A DNA stretch of 64,000 nt from an uncultured Oxalobacter sp. (GTDB lineage Bacteria > Pseudomonadota > Gammaproteobacteria > Burkholderiales > Burkholderiaceae_D). Below, piece by piece: positions 26,756 through 35,501 of this stretch; within the stretch, counting starts at the first letter, position 1; each line of letters opens with the position of its first letter. The stretch is from positions 477,612-541,611 of the forward strand of contig CAKQWF010000001.1 in NCBI GenBank assembly GCA_934277985.1, written 5' to 3'. The notes beneath the pieces are model-generated. The model was not told the DNA's origin, did no database searches, and saw nothing but the letters and a program-made list of their open reading frames with translations. The position numbers and the translations under genes were made by a program.

Positions 26756-27560
26756 GGTCTGCCGGATGGCGGATAGCCTTGTGTTTCCCGTTCTGACGGC
26801 GGTTTGCCGGGAATGATGCGCTTCATCACGAGGATGGTGCAAAAAGCGTGCAATATGGTGGAAGTTGGCGGGAGATGAAGGCGAAATGTTGCTTACGATT
26901 CGTTCGTTCCGCTTCTTCCGGGGAATGGGGTTTATCCCCGTTTCCTGTGGACAAGTCTGTCGGCAAGCGTCATTTTTCCTTTGCAATCAGGGAAATACCG
27001 CATGTGCTGCACAAACGGGCAAAAAAGCATAGGGCATGATCGCGCCGGTACGAGGCACTTTTTCCGCCTTTCCGATCCGCCGGCGATCCGTGTCCCGTTT
27101 TCGGGTGTCAGCCATTCACGGAAAGGTACGGTCATCTGAACACTGCCGGAACAGCCTGTGATGAATGGTTCGGTCACGGTTTGCATACTTCCGTATCCCC
27201 GGTTTTTCCCGCCGTTTCGTCTGTCCGCGTGTTTTTCCTGTCCGTATTCTCTTGCATCCATGCAAAAAATGTCCGTTCGTTGCCGGAACGGGCGGTTTGG
27301 TGAAATGACGGTATCCGGCGGGGGGCAGACTGCGGTCAGGACTGGTGATTGACTGCGGGATTGCCGACGGCTTGTGTTCCGGATGGCGGTGCCTCTTTCC
27401 GCTTTTTTCCCGGATGGCTGCCGTTTCCGGTTGATGGTCGGCAGGTTTGTGCATGAAAGCATCCTGAGCCGGGGGATCGGTATCGGTGGCGGTTTGTTCC
27501 CGGCAGAAAAAGCGTGTCCGGTAGGGGGGATGGGTGGCTGTCGTGCGACAGGGGAGTGCA
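26756..27560. other. Intergenic region left of the prophage, no supported gene
   Basis: About 800 bp lie between the metal ATPase and the prophage end. Open frames here have no family features, no signal peptides and no good ribosome sites. The only recognised element is the third dispersed-repeat copy at 26931-26995. It was presumably the landing site of the transposable phage. Confidence 0.6.
26931..26995 (-). repeat. Dispersed intergenic repeat, copy C (divergent, inverted)
   Basis: Read on the minus strand this contains cttgtccacaggaaacgggg, matching the core of the copies at 6246 and 19638. The flank matches only in part (gcaa, ggaaaa words). It is in opposite orientation to the other two. 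Confidence 0.65.
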
Positions 27561-27568
27561 GCGGGTTT
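27561..27568 (+). repeat. 8-bp direct repeat at left prophage border
   Basis: The word gcgggttt occurs here and again at 59659-59666, just outside the right end. It may be, or contain, the target-site duplication left by transposition, or be chance. Confidence 0.4.
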
Positions 27569-27637
27569 GATTTTCGGATGAATCGAATTTGATTTCCGGA
27601 CAGGATTTTTTGCTATTTTTGACTTGATTTCCGGACA
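27568..27637 (+). repeat. Left-end transposase-binding repeats
   Basis: Two exact copies of ttgatttccggaca lie at 27589-27602 and 27624-27637, spaced 35 bp, with a degenerate version (tgattttcggat) at the very end. The inverted counterpart sits at the right end. This is the arrangement expected for MuA-type end sites. Confidence 0.75.
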
Positions 27638-27643
27638 GTAATT

Positions 27644-28423
27644 TCAATCGAAATTCCGAACAATCAATTCCCCGAATTTTCGCTGTTTTGCACCACCTCC
27701 AACGGTATAGGAAACATCAACTCGCTGCATATCGAGCCCCTCGAAAGCCTTGCGCATCTCCGGTATGTCATTGACCGAAACAATCATCTGACCATGAATG
27801 CTTTTGGCAAGCGTGGCCAACCTGTCGTACTGTTCCAGTCCGAAATCGACGCCATAGCCTTCCGTGCTCCAATACGGCGGATCACAATAAAACAGCGTAT
27901 GTGGCCGATCATACCGTTTGATGCATTCCTCCCAATGCTGCTGCTCGATCGTCGCTCTGACCAGTCTGATATGTGCCTGTGATAAATCTTCTTCCAGTCT
28001 CAACAGGTTCAATCTGAGCGGACTGGTCGTTGCCGTCCCGAATGTCCGGTTTTCGATCTTGGCACCGAATGACAGCTTCTGAAGGTAAAAGAATCGGGCG
28101 GCACGTTGGATATCCGTCAGGGTTTCCGGTGGCGTTATCCTGAGCCAATCGAAAATTTGCCGGGATGTCAAAGACCATTTGAATTGCCTTGTAAACTCCT
28201 CCAAATGGTATTTGATAACCCTGTAAAGATTGATCAAATCCCCGTTGATATCGTTCAGCACCTCGACCTTTGCCGGCACTTTAAGAAAGAACAAGGCCGC
28301 TGCACCGCAGAACGGTTCCACATAACAGGTATGTTCCGGGAAAAGTGGAATGATGTGCTTGGCCAGCCTACGTTTTCCGCCGATCCACGGAATGATGGGT
28401 TTGGTCTGATTGCTCATTGTCAT
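27644..28423 (-). CDS. D12-class DNA adenine methyltransferase (Dam-like)
   Basis: The 259 residues show the D12 class order: the N-terminal IPWIGGKRRL (SAM contact), the FCGAAALFF motif (YVEPFCGAAALFF) and catalytic DPPYW in FYCDPPYW. It should methylate adenine at N6 and may protect phage DNA from host restriction. It overlaps the Com-like gene by 56 bp and ends 7 bp before the inner left-end repeat, the position that mom holds in Mu. Two in-frame ATGs (28423 and 28417) are possible starts. The pairing suggests Com-type translational control. Confidence 0.9.
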   Translation of the reverse strand: MTMSNQTKPIIPWIGGKRRLAKHIIPLFPEHTCYVEPFCGAAALFFLKVPAKVEVLNDINGDLINLYRVIKYHLEEFTRQFKWSLTSRQIFDWLRITPPETLTDIQRAARFFYLQKLSFGAKIENRTFGTATTSPLRLNLLRLEEDLSQAHIRLVRATIEQQHWEECIKRYDRPHTLFYCDPPYWSTEGYGVDFGLEQYDRLATLAKSIHGQMIVSVNDIPEMRKAFEGLDMQRVDVSYTVGGGAKQRKFGELIVRNFD

Positions 28424-28577
28424 TACCTTTCATTGTCGACGCTCGCGGCGTGCTGACAAGAGGCTCAATGGCCTTCAGAATATTGATTGCCCCACAACGT
28501 GGGCATTTGATAGAAAGAACCTTATAAACTCCTTCTGCCAGTTTGCGACCACATCGGTCGCATCGGATAGTTTCCAT
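28368..28577 (-). CDS. com: Com-like zinc-finger translational regulator
   Basis: The 69-residue protein opens METIRCDRCG and then IKCPRCG, giving the Cys6-Cys9 / Cys25-Cys28 zinc finger of the Mu Com family (Mu-like prophage protein Com). In Mu, Com binds the com-mom mRNA and frees the mom ribosome site. Here the downstream overlapping gene is an adenine methylase, not Mom, so the same control is inferred for that gene. Confidence 0.85.
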   Translation of the reverse strand: METIRCDRCGRKLAEGVYKVLSIKCPRCGAINILKAIEPLVSTPRASTMKGNDNEQSDQTHHSVDRRKT

Positions 28578-28704
28578 TTTTCATTTTGCGTGATAGCCTT
28601 GGTGTCGCTGTGCGCAGCGGCGGTGCCTCGGCCAAACGCTGGGTCCATCAGCGGGCGGTGGCCATCAGAAGTGTTCCCGCACTTTTGATGGTCGCACCGT
28701 CTTT

Positions 28705-28944
28705 TTACTGCCGCAGTTCTGGCGGGCATTGCAGCCGGTTCTTCTCGGATTCATAGGCCGTCTGGCAGTGGTCTTTCTGCCGTCTGAACAGGCTGTCGAT
28801 CAGTTTGCGCAACCTTGCCCATTTCCGGCTTTTCCCCTGCATCCGGTGTGCTCGGCACGATATGGTTTCATCCGCCCAGCCGCCGAAGATCGTGTTGACG
28901 AGCTGGTCGATGGCAATCGGAATCTGTTCACTCCGTTTTGGCAT
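28705..28944 (-). CDS. Small phage protein of unknown function
   Basis: The 79 residues are basic and include the stretch IDQLVNTIFGGWADETISCRAHR and a later DHCQTAYESEKNR. Similar small proteins sit after tail-fibre assembly genes in other Mu-like and lambdoid phages, but I do not know the role. Its start overlaps the end of the fibre-assembly gene by 17 bp, in the same operon. The 127 bp between it and com hold no supported gene. Confidence 0.7.
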   Translation of the reverse strand: MPKRSEQIPIAIDQLVNTIFGGWADETISCRAHRMQGKSRKWARLRKLIDSLFRRQKDHCQTAYESEKNRLQCPPELRQ

Positions 28945-29539
28945 TGTTATTTTCTCCAGTGGTTTCTGACGTAGCAGACATCAAGGCATCGGCCAGTGCG
29001 GTCAGTTGTTCCGCGGATATCTCGATATCAGCCAGTTCATCAGCTGTTTCCGCTGTATTGATCCGGTTTTCCATCGTCCACTTGGCCTGATACAGGTATT
29101 GGCTGTTGATGACGATTTCCTTGCGCATGGTTTCGAGTTGCTCCCGTGTGACTTCATGGAAGGTGTTGTCATAGGCCCTGAACAGGGTGGTCTCTTCCGG
29201 CTGCATGACGAGCACCAGTCCTTCGATGTTGCGGTTGGCGATTTCATCGGCATCGATCTCGAACCCGACCGATGAGGTGCAGTGCGCTTCCCGCGATGCG
29301 GTATCGAAAGCCGCTTCCAGTTCAGCCAGTTTTTCCGTTCTGGCTTCTTCCAGCGGTCTTTGCGGCGCATGGCCTTTTTCGTACCACGCCCCGTCATACC
29401 CCTGTTCGATTTCGCTGTCTTCGTATGGGGCAATGTCTGTTTCTTTCAATCCCGGCATGAAGGGCAAGGTGTTTTCCAGCCTTTGCCTGTCTTCATCGAT
29501 CAGGATGAATTTGTGGTTTTCAACAATCCCGTATTTCAT
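28928..29539 (-). CDS. Tail fibre assembly / DUF4376-like protein
   Basis: The 203-residue acidic protein lies directly after the tail fibre gene with a 4-bp overlap. It has the two-part layout seen in fibre-assembly proteins of Mu-like phages: an N-terminal region about coordinates and fields (MPGLKETDIAPYEDSEIE) and a helical C-terminal domain with SSVGFEIDADEIANRNI, which is typical of DUF4376. Likely it helps fold or attach the fibre. Confidence 0.78.
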   Translation of the reverse strand: MKYGIVENHKFILIDEDRQRLENTLPFMPGLKETDIAPYEDSEIEQGYDGAWYEKGHAPQRPLEEARTEKLAELEAAFDTASREAHCTSSVGFEIDADEIANRNIEGLVLVMQPEETTLFRAYDNTFHEVTREQLETMRKEIVINSQYLYQAKWTMENRINTAETADELADIEISAEQLTALADALMSATSETTGENNNAKTE

Positions 29540-30708
29540 GGCTGGCTCCCTTCTGCGTAAGTGAATCTGAAAGCAGTAGTCGTACCTGAGGCAGTATACG
29601 TTGGTGTTACAATTGATCCTTTTTTGACCGGTAGTGTCACACGTAATATTTGATCGCCACTCGATGCCGCTTCGGCCACTCCGATATAATTGGCCTGCAT
29701 GACGATGTATTCGGCCGGGTTTGCAGCGTATTTTTCGAGATAGACATATCCGTCAGCTGGCGCGGTGATATGTTGACCACTCGTAGGCAATGTAAGGTCT
29801 ACATATATGCCAGACGGCATCGCCAGGTTGGCTACCTTCGTTTTTCCCGTCGCGCTGAGATTGGACAGGTTTGTATCGGCTTTTCCGGCCACTTCGTTGG
29901 CCAGCTCTGTGATGTCGATCAGGCCGGGATTGACGGATGCATCGAAGGCTTTGATGCAGGGTAACAGGGTCAATGCGGGCGGCTGGACGGTGTTGGATTT
30001 GCCGTAGACGGGATTTGAATCTTTGGCCGAAAATGACAGCATACTTATTCCCGATTTGCCACCAGACTGTGCGCCTGTATCTTCAGACGAAAAAGAGAAA
30101 GCGCCTGATGTGGTTGCTCCTGCCGTTGAAAAAACTCGGTTCACGCTACCAACGATATTTGGTAATCCCGCCTCTTTCACGGTTCCCGGTGTCGCACTGC
30201 CTTCGGCGAAACGCCCGACCAGGTTCGGCAGATTGAATGTGGTCGAGCCGTCACCAGCACCAAAGGTTGTGCCGATGGCGGCATACAGTTTGGGATAGGT
30301 TGTCCGTCCGACTGTCGCTCCATCGCATTTCAGGTAGCCGGGTGGGGGTGTAGCCATTGCAAAATATTCGACTGTTCCGATCGGGATACCGGACGGATAT
30401 TTCCATTCTCCACATCCGGTCAGAACCTTGTTTTCATCTCCGGCTTCAGGGGGTGGTACCATGCCCGAGGTACCGGATGATTCTGATGTTGCTCCGGTCA
30501 TAACAGGTGTTATTTTTTTAATTGCCTGAAATAACTGCGTCTGATCGTTTTCGTTCAGCGTGATTCCCGCCTTTTCAATGACGGCGCAGAGTTCTTCCTG
30601 TACGTTGTTAAACCATTCCGAAGTTAGCTCAGTCGGCGGTCGTCCGGCTTGCGCGTCCTCAGACACAAACCGATTGTTGACGTGACCGGCCCCTTTAATT
30701 CTGTCCAT
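29536..30708 (-). CDS. Tail fibre with phage tail collar domain
   Basis: The 390-residue protein has an N-terminal baseplate-attachment region with VNNRFV and EWFNNVQEELCAVIEKAGI (typical for Mu-like fibres). A tail-collar domain follows, GTVEYFAMATPPPGYLKCDG then TFNLPNLVGRF, around residues 115-175. The C-terminal ~130 residues should form the receptor-binding tip. It overlaps the gp48-like gene by 14 bp upstream. It is short for a fibre, so a second fibre gene is not excluded but none is seen. Confidence 0.88.
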   Translation of the reverse strand: MDRIKGAGHVNNRFVSEDAQAGRPPTELTSEWFNNVQEELCAVIEKAGITLNENDQTQLFQAIKKITPVMTGATSESSGTSGMVPPPEAGDENKVLTGCGEWKYPSGIPIGTVEYFAMATPPPGYLKCDGATVGRTTYPKLYAAIGTTFGAGDGSTTFNLPNLVGRFAEGSATPGTVKEAGLPNIVGSVNRVFSTAGATTSGAFSFSSEDTGAQSGGKSGISMLSFSAKDSNPVYGKSNTVQPPALTLLPCIKAFDASVNPGLIDITELANEVAGKADTNLSNLSATGKTKVANLAMPSGIYVDLTLPTSGQHITAPADGYVYLEKYAANPAEYIVMQANYIGVAEAASSGDQILRVTLPVKKGSIVTPTYTASGTTTAFRFTYAEGSQP

Positions 30709-31270
30709 CGATGTAACCTCCTACTCCGGTAATATCTTCAAACCACAAAAAAATATGGCTCTGCTTGAAATCATTGAGTGCCTTGCGCAGTATTTCCGGA
30801 TCGACGATGGATCGGTAATATTGCACAACCAGTATGTAACGGCTGCGATGTCCCCACAGCCGGTCGCCTGCATGACTGCCGACACGTGCCGGTCCAATCA
30901 GATTGATCAGACGTACCAGCGGGACTGGCCATGTTTCGTCAGGTGCGTTTACGCTCCATAAGCGGTCACCGACTTGACTGCCGATGGCGGTCATTTTTCG
31001 TGGCATGCTCTCGGTAATACCTGCTAGAGCCTCTTCCGCCACCTTGCGGTAATCGCTGATGTGCCACGACAGGTAAGTGGGACGGTGCTGTTCGATTGCC
31101 CAGTCCAGCACGATCCTGATATCGGCTTCCAGCCGTGCATACTCTTCGCTACATGCCTTGAGTAGGGCATAACCGGTACCGTCTTTTGGCCAATCCCATG
31201 CTGCGCCGGGTGGTAGCAGTGCCAGCGCCGCCCCGGCAAAATCGTCTGCCGTATGTTTTTTGATTGTCAT
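30695..31270 (-). CDS. Baseplate protein, Mu gp48 / YmfQ (DUF2313) family
   Basis: The 191 residues match the family through LALLPPGAAW near the N-terminus, a middle region with the acidic cluster YARLEADIRIVLDWAI, and repeated V-G-D-R-L-W and A-G-D-R-L-W phrases. The start ATG overlaps the gp47-like stop (ATGA, 31267-31270). It forms part of the baseplate wedge next to gp47. Confidence 0.88.
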   Translation of the reverse strand: MTIKKHTADDFAGAALALLPPGAAWDWPKDGTGYALLKACSEEYARLEADIRIVLDWAIEQHRPTYLSWHISDYRKVAEEALAGITESMPRKMTAIGSQVGDRLWSVNAPDETWPVPLVRLINLIGPARVGSHAGDRLWGHRSRYILVVQYYRSIVDPEILRKALNDFKQSHIFLWFEDITGVGGYIDGQN

Positions 31271-32319
31271 AGCCACTCCACGGACAAAGTCAGCACACAA
31301 CCGTAACCGGCTGTGACGGTATCGGTCGGGGCATGGCGGATGTATTGTCTGGTGACGGAAGAAATCGCGTCATCGATTTCGGACACCAGAACGGATGCCG
31401 ATTCAGTGGTTTTGCTATTGATCAGAATCGACAAAGCCGACGTAATGGCATCACGGTTTGATTGGGTATTAGCCGCGTCCAGCAATTCGATCTGCACCGT
31501 CACAGGCAGTATGTTGGGGGAGACAACAGACAGATCATCGCCACCGACCGGTGCCTTGGAACGGATGTAGCTGTCGACGATTTCAAGGATGGACAGTGTC
31601 GGCATCCGGTCTGTCAGATCATTGCAAATCGGCATGACGATCACGGTACCGATACCCAGTTTGTGCTTGTAAACCAGTGCGGTCGTCACCGATGGATGAG
31701 CGCTTTGAGCCCAGTACCGGTAGTCGTCATCCCGACCGCCACGTGCACCGACATTGACAGCCGTTTGCCACTCATCCGTCACACGCAAGCGCCATGTATC
31801 AAGGTCTTCTTCGTCTGCACCACCGGTCAGCCCATCGACACCAACCGTCAGGGTGTCGTCGATCCCGGCAACCGGATCGATCAGCGTCAGGGTCTGTCCG
31901 GCGAGCATATTGGTATCCGCTCCGGCATTCTCGCAGCGTACACGTGCCGACACGGTACCATCCTCGCCAACGGTTACACCGAGAACCACACGATAATCGT
32001 AGCCATTCTGGCCACGTGCCAGCGTATCGATCAGCAGATCGGTTCCCGGATTACCGTTCACCGTCACATAACCTTCCGCTGCGGTGGCCATGAGTCGTGG
32101 TGCATCATAAAGCGATGCCCACTGGTACAGCATTTCCAGCTCGCAAGTCAGTGGGGAAACTTGTCGCTGAATCCAGTCAAGATGCCCATGCTCGCCATGT
32201 GCCACAGCCGCCAGCGCCTTGGTCAATGGCTCGCGCAGAATGGCCGGTATTCTGCTGAGGTCGACACCGATGCGTTCCTGCAAACTGCTTAATGACGGAC
32301 GTTCGTATGTTGTCGTCAT
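31267..32319 (-). CDS. Baseplate J-like protein (Mu gp47)
   Basis: The 350 residues belong to the baseplate J family: an N-terminal helical region, then AAEGYVTVNGNPGTDLLIDTLAR, a bulge-like domain with the GGADEEDLDTWRLRV signature, and a C-terminal YGCVLTLSVEWL. It is the wedge protein linking sheath and fibres. 4-bp overlaps on both sides show tight operon packing. Confidence 0.9.
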   Translation of the reverse strand: MTTTYERPSLSSLQERIGVDLSRIPAILREPLTKALAAVAHGEHGHLDWIQRQVSPLTCELEMLYQWASLYDAPRLMATAAEGYVTVNGNPGTDLLIDTLARGQNGYDYRVVLGVTVGEDGTVSARVRCENAGADTNMLAGQTLTLIDPVAGIDDTLTVGVDGLTGGADEEDLDTWRLRVTDEWQTAVNVGARGGRDDDYRYWAQSAHPSVTTALVYKHKLGIGTVIVMPICNDLTDRMPTLSILEIVDSYIRSKAPVGGDDLSVVSPNILPVTVQIELLDAANTQSNRDAITSALSILINSKTTESASVLVSEIDDAISSVTRQYIRHAPTDTVTAGYGCVLTLSVEWL

Positions 32320-32714
32320 AACGTAACCTTCAAGGTGAATTTACGGGACCGGTAAGTACCGGTAATCGTCAGATACAAACTGTCCGGATTGACCGAGTCT
32401 TCCATGCTGACAGTGATGTCTGACAAACCAACTGCGCGTTTTTCCAGTGTCTGTCTGACCATGTCCAGCGCTTCGGCACGCGCCGTATCGGTCAATGCCT
32501 GCCGGCGGACATGCCACAGGCCGGAGCCGGCAGCAGGATCGGCCCACCAGCCTCGCCGGTCGTACCGGTCATCGATCCGTGTATCGGGTGCTTCCTGATC
32601 GGTGATCAGCGCGGCATATACGATGGTCTCGACATCGTCCATATTGTCGGTTGCGGTCGTATCGGCAAATGCCATGTCAAAACGTCCGTTATCGATCTGT
32701 ACCAGTCTCAGCAT
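32316..32714 (-). CDS. Baseplate wedge protein, Mu gp46 family
   Basis: The 132 residues carry the GP46 family hallmarks: early ALITDQEAPDTR, RRGWWADP and a C-terminal beta hairpin. The related T4 wedge protein is gp25. It sits between the spike gene and gp47, as in Mu. Confidence 0.88.
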   Translation of the reverse strand: MLRLVQIDNGRFDMAFADTTATDNMDDVETIVYAALITDQEAPDTRIDDRYDRRGWWADPAAGSGLWHVRRQALTDTARAEALDMVRQTLEKRAVGLSDITVSMEDSVNPDSLYLTITGTYRSRKFTLKVTL

Positions 32715-32723
32715 GCCACCTCC

Positions 32724-33293
32724 CTAATTGACGCCGGACGTCGTGCCGTCCGGACAGGTATGCGTATGGCTATCACTGACGTTTTTCCCATTACAGGTCA
32801 TGCTGCCAGTGACATTGATGCCGCCGGACATCTTGGCGATACCGCCGCCTTGTCCGTAATAACCGGCTGTGACCTCCGCGTGACCGGCAACCACCAGATT
32901 GCCGGCGACATGGACATCGCCAGTGGCGTCGACCAGTGGTGTATCGGCAATGACCTTGGCAGATGCTTTTACCTCGATGATTCCACCACGCTGGATATGG
33001 ACATGATTGCCGACATCGTCATGCAGGGCGATTTCGCCTTGTTCCAGACTCATCCGATATTGTTTATGGCCATGCACGATCACCATGCCCTGAGATCGAT
33101 CCCCATTGGGAAACAGGCAATACACTTCGCCGCCGGATGGCGGAAAATACGACAGACCATACGGTTCGACATGCATCATCGGTGGCGGTGTGTCATCGAC
33201 AAACAGCGACGCCTGCACCGTATCGCGCGAGACACGTGATGAGCGTCCGACAGAAAACAGCAGCTGCAACCTGCGCCAGACTTGCCCCATCAT
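32724..33293 (-). CDS. Baseplate spike protein, Mu gp45 (phage_base_V) family
   Basis: The 189 residues comprise an N-terminal OB-fold-like part (QASLFVDDTPPPMMHVEPYG, NGDRSQGMVIVHG), a repetitive beta part (VHVAGNLVVAGHAEVTAG), and a C-terminal apex with H-T-H at SDSHTHTCPDG, the iron-binding HxH of Mu-type spikes. It pierces the outer membrane. The 4-bp overlap upstream and 9-bp gap downstream fit the Mu order. Confidence 0.9.
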   Translation of the reverse strand: MMGQVWRRLQLLFSVGRSSRVSRDTVQASLFVDDTPPPMMHVEPYGLSYFPPSGGEVYCLFPNGDRSQGMVIVHGHKQYRMSLEQGEIALHDDVGNHVHIQRGGIIEVKASAKVIADTPLVDATGDVHVAGNLVVAGHAEVTAGYYGQGGGIAKMSGGINVTGSMTCNGKNVSDSHTHTCPDGTTSGVN

Positions 33294-34327
33294 GATTGCG
33301 CCTTTCTGGCCTTTCGACCGGTCGTGGATGATTTGGGTTTGCTGGTCTTGCCGGCAAATGCTTCTCTGCGCATGACCTGCATGATCGTGCGTTTTCCGCT
33401 TCGGTCATCCATGGAAAATGTCAGATCGCCGATCAGGAACACGTCATCGATGTCTTCCGGGGTGATGACCAGCCTGATCTGGGTGTTCAGCGCCCACAAT
33501 TTTCCGGTTTCAGGATTGATCCATCCCGGCGAGGCAAATTCGATCCGGTTTGCCCTGGCCAATCGCCGGACATGTTCCAGCGTTGCCCGTCGTTCACAGG
33601 AACCGATCCCGTAACCGGTCCGGTCGGCGATGATATGCAAGGGCCGGTAAAACGTGATGCCATCGTCCTTGCTACGTCCGTGAATAGCTCCGGCACCGCT
33701 GTAATCGTATGCCTTGACCAGATAATCGCTGTAACGGAGCCGGTATTCGTCAACTACATCATAATGCTCGATATGCTGGCCGTACTCGATCGTGGCAACC
33801 GGTTTGTCGTTCGTCGGTTCGGTCAGAACCAGCCCGCCATCCGGCAAAGGATAGAGCAATAAATTTCCGGTTCTGACCGCATTGATAATCGCGTTGGCTG
33901 GTGTTTCGGCCTGCAAGGCGAAGTTCTTGACGATTTCTGTTTTTGCGTTGATCTGCAAAGGGACTTTGAATGTGCTGCAAAGCCGCTTTACGATTTCGGC
34001 CAGCCTCAATCCGGACAGGGTCTGGCTGTACTGGCAGTCGACCAGTTCACGACCGAGGGAGCGGGCTTCGATGTGGATATCATGTGTACGTGGCCCTGCC
34101 GAACGGCGCAGGCTATCCGGGCGGACGGTGGTGAGCAGCTGATCATCCGCCAGCACGTCGATGACGGTGTTGGCCGTGACCGGCATCGTGTACTCGTTTC
34201 TGACGCCAGCAGCCGACAGCCGGACGGATGCGCAGAGATCATCGACCGACATATGCACATCTACTTGCTGCCAGAGGCCGTAACGCTGTCCGTCATAGCG
34301 TAACTGGATACCTGTATCAGCTGCCAT
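33290..34327 (-). CDS. Tail hub protein, Mu gp44 (GpD/gp27-like) family
   Basis: The 345 residues belong to the tail hub family that joins tube and spike. Typical blocks are QVDVHMSVDDLCASVRLS near the N-terminus, LAEIVKRLCSTFKVPL in the middle and RLVITPEDIDDVFLIGDL near the end. I use ATG 34327 since the longer frame overlaps the previous gene by more than 100 bp; the remaining overlap is 11 bp. Confidence 0.88.
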   Translation of the reverse strand: MAADTGIQLRYDGQRYGLWQQVDVHMSVDDLCASVRLSAAGVRNEYTMPVTANTVIDVLADDQLLTTVRPDSLRRSAGPRTHDIHIEARSLGRELVDCQYSQTLSGLRLAEIVKRLCSTFKVPLQINAKTEIVKNFALQAETPANAIINAVRTGNLLLYPLPDGGLVLTEPTNDKPVATIEYGQHIEHYDVVDEYRLRYSDYLVKAYDYSGAGAIHGRSKDDGITFYRPLHIIADRTGYGIGSCERRATLEHVRRLARANRIEFASPGWINPETGKLWALNTQIRLVITPEDIDDVFLIGDLTFSMDDRSGKRTIMQVMRREAFAGKTSKPKSSTTGRKARKAQS

Positions 34328-35501
34328 ATATCCTCCCTGATACAAACAACGGATGACTGATCTGGTTTCGAGCGATGAAATCATCCACATCCATATCCAG
34401 CCGATATGCCAGTACCCGCGCCGGCAATGGGTTGACAATCATGCGGGTGACAGCCGGATCAAGCTCTTGTTCGGTCAATACCGTAACAACAGTTGTGCGC
34501 ATATCCATTGCTGCCTGAAAAAGGTCGTCATTCATATCAGGCAATAACCGGTCGATGGTTTCCGTTACGGTAGCCAGAATGGCATCCCTGTCTTCGGCCG
34601 TTTCGTACTCGTCGATGGCCAGATCGGTGATCGTTTCTGTGATGATCCGGTCAGTCAGGATATCTTCCGCCACGATGTTGGTCTGGACGTTTTTTTCATA
34701 GGCTGCCGGACCAGAGACGGTTGCGATCGGAACCGTAGTTTGTTTGGCCAGACGTTCGATCACTCGCGGCTTGTCACGTGATTCGATGACGGCAACCGTT
34801 CTGTCCGTCAAGGTGTTGTAGATTGACCGGATGGTGCTGGCGTAGCGTCCGGGAATCGACAGGATGACGTCGATATCGGCCAATGCACCGGTAATCATGC
34901 CCTGTACGCTCTGGATCATCGTCAGCGGTACGGTCGCCACTGAAATGATCTGCCGCAATGTCTCCAGTTTGCCCTGGACAACCGACTTGAAAGCAGCCAA
35001 ACCTTCTGCCGACATTTCTAGCAGATTGAAATCCGATTCAACCAGATCGCCGAATTTTCCCGTCGCGCTGGTGGCGGCATCGACGGCATCGGTTGCGGCT
35101 GCTGCCGCAGCTTCATCCTCGCGCGTCGGCCAGAACGTGATCTGGATCGCACAATAACCGCCTTTGTCGATACTTTCGGTAACCGTCCAGCTTTCGGAAG
35201 TCACCCACAAACGGCCCAGCCACGGATGCACCAGCCATGCCGGATCGGGCTGGTTCAATGCAGCTAGCAACTCGTCACGCTTTTTATCGTAATCGTCTCC
35301 GATGCAATAGGCCGTCAGGTTGTAATCCCATGCATTCTGTCCCATATCCTCGACGTCAGAGACATCGCTTCCGGGATATTCGTGTCGTGCCTTCCGGCGG
35401 CCGCCTTTGGCCTCGTGCGAGTCCACAAAAAACGTGACACCCCGGAATGATGCATCCTGCATCCGGCCACGCCATCCTTTCTGATTCTGGCTCGCAATCA
35501 T
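34317..35501 (-). CDS. DNA circularisation protein N (Mu gp43)
   Basis: The 394 residues begin WRGRMQDASFRGVTFFVDSHEAKGGRR, the conserved N-terminus of the DNA_circ_N family, which in Mu belongs to the baseplate hub. A long helical region with an Ala-rich linker (EDEAAAAAATDAVDAATSATG) follows. It lies between tape measure and gp44 with short overlaps. Confidence 0.9.
   Translation of the reverse strand: MIASQNQKGWRGRMQDASFRGVTFFVDSHEAKGGRRKARHEYPGSDVSDVEDMGQNAWDYNLTAYCIGDDYDKKRDELLAALNQPDPAWLVHPWLGRLWVTSESWTVTESIDKGGYCAIQITFWPTREDEAAAAAATDAVDAATSATGKFGDLVESDFNLLEMSAEGLAAFKSVVQGKLETLRQIISVATVPLTMIQSVQGMITGALADIDVILSIPGRYASTIRSIYNTLTDRTVAVIESRDKPRVIERLAKQTTVPIATVSGPAAYEKNVQTNIVAEDILTDRIITETITDLAIDEYETAEDRDAILATVTETIDRLLPDMNDDLFQAAMDMRTTVVTVLTEQELDPAVTRMIVNPLPARVLAYRLDMDVDDFIARNQISHPLFVSGRIYGS

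Noticed and set aside
26932..27592. Several frames in the gap before the prophage
   Set aside because: They overlap each other, lack ribosome sites and family patterns, and one spans the dispersed repeat.
28475..28729. 84-codon minus-strand frame overlapping com
   Set aside because: It overlaps the zinc-finger gene almost fully in another frame and shows no ribosome site.
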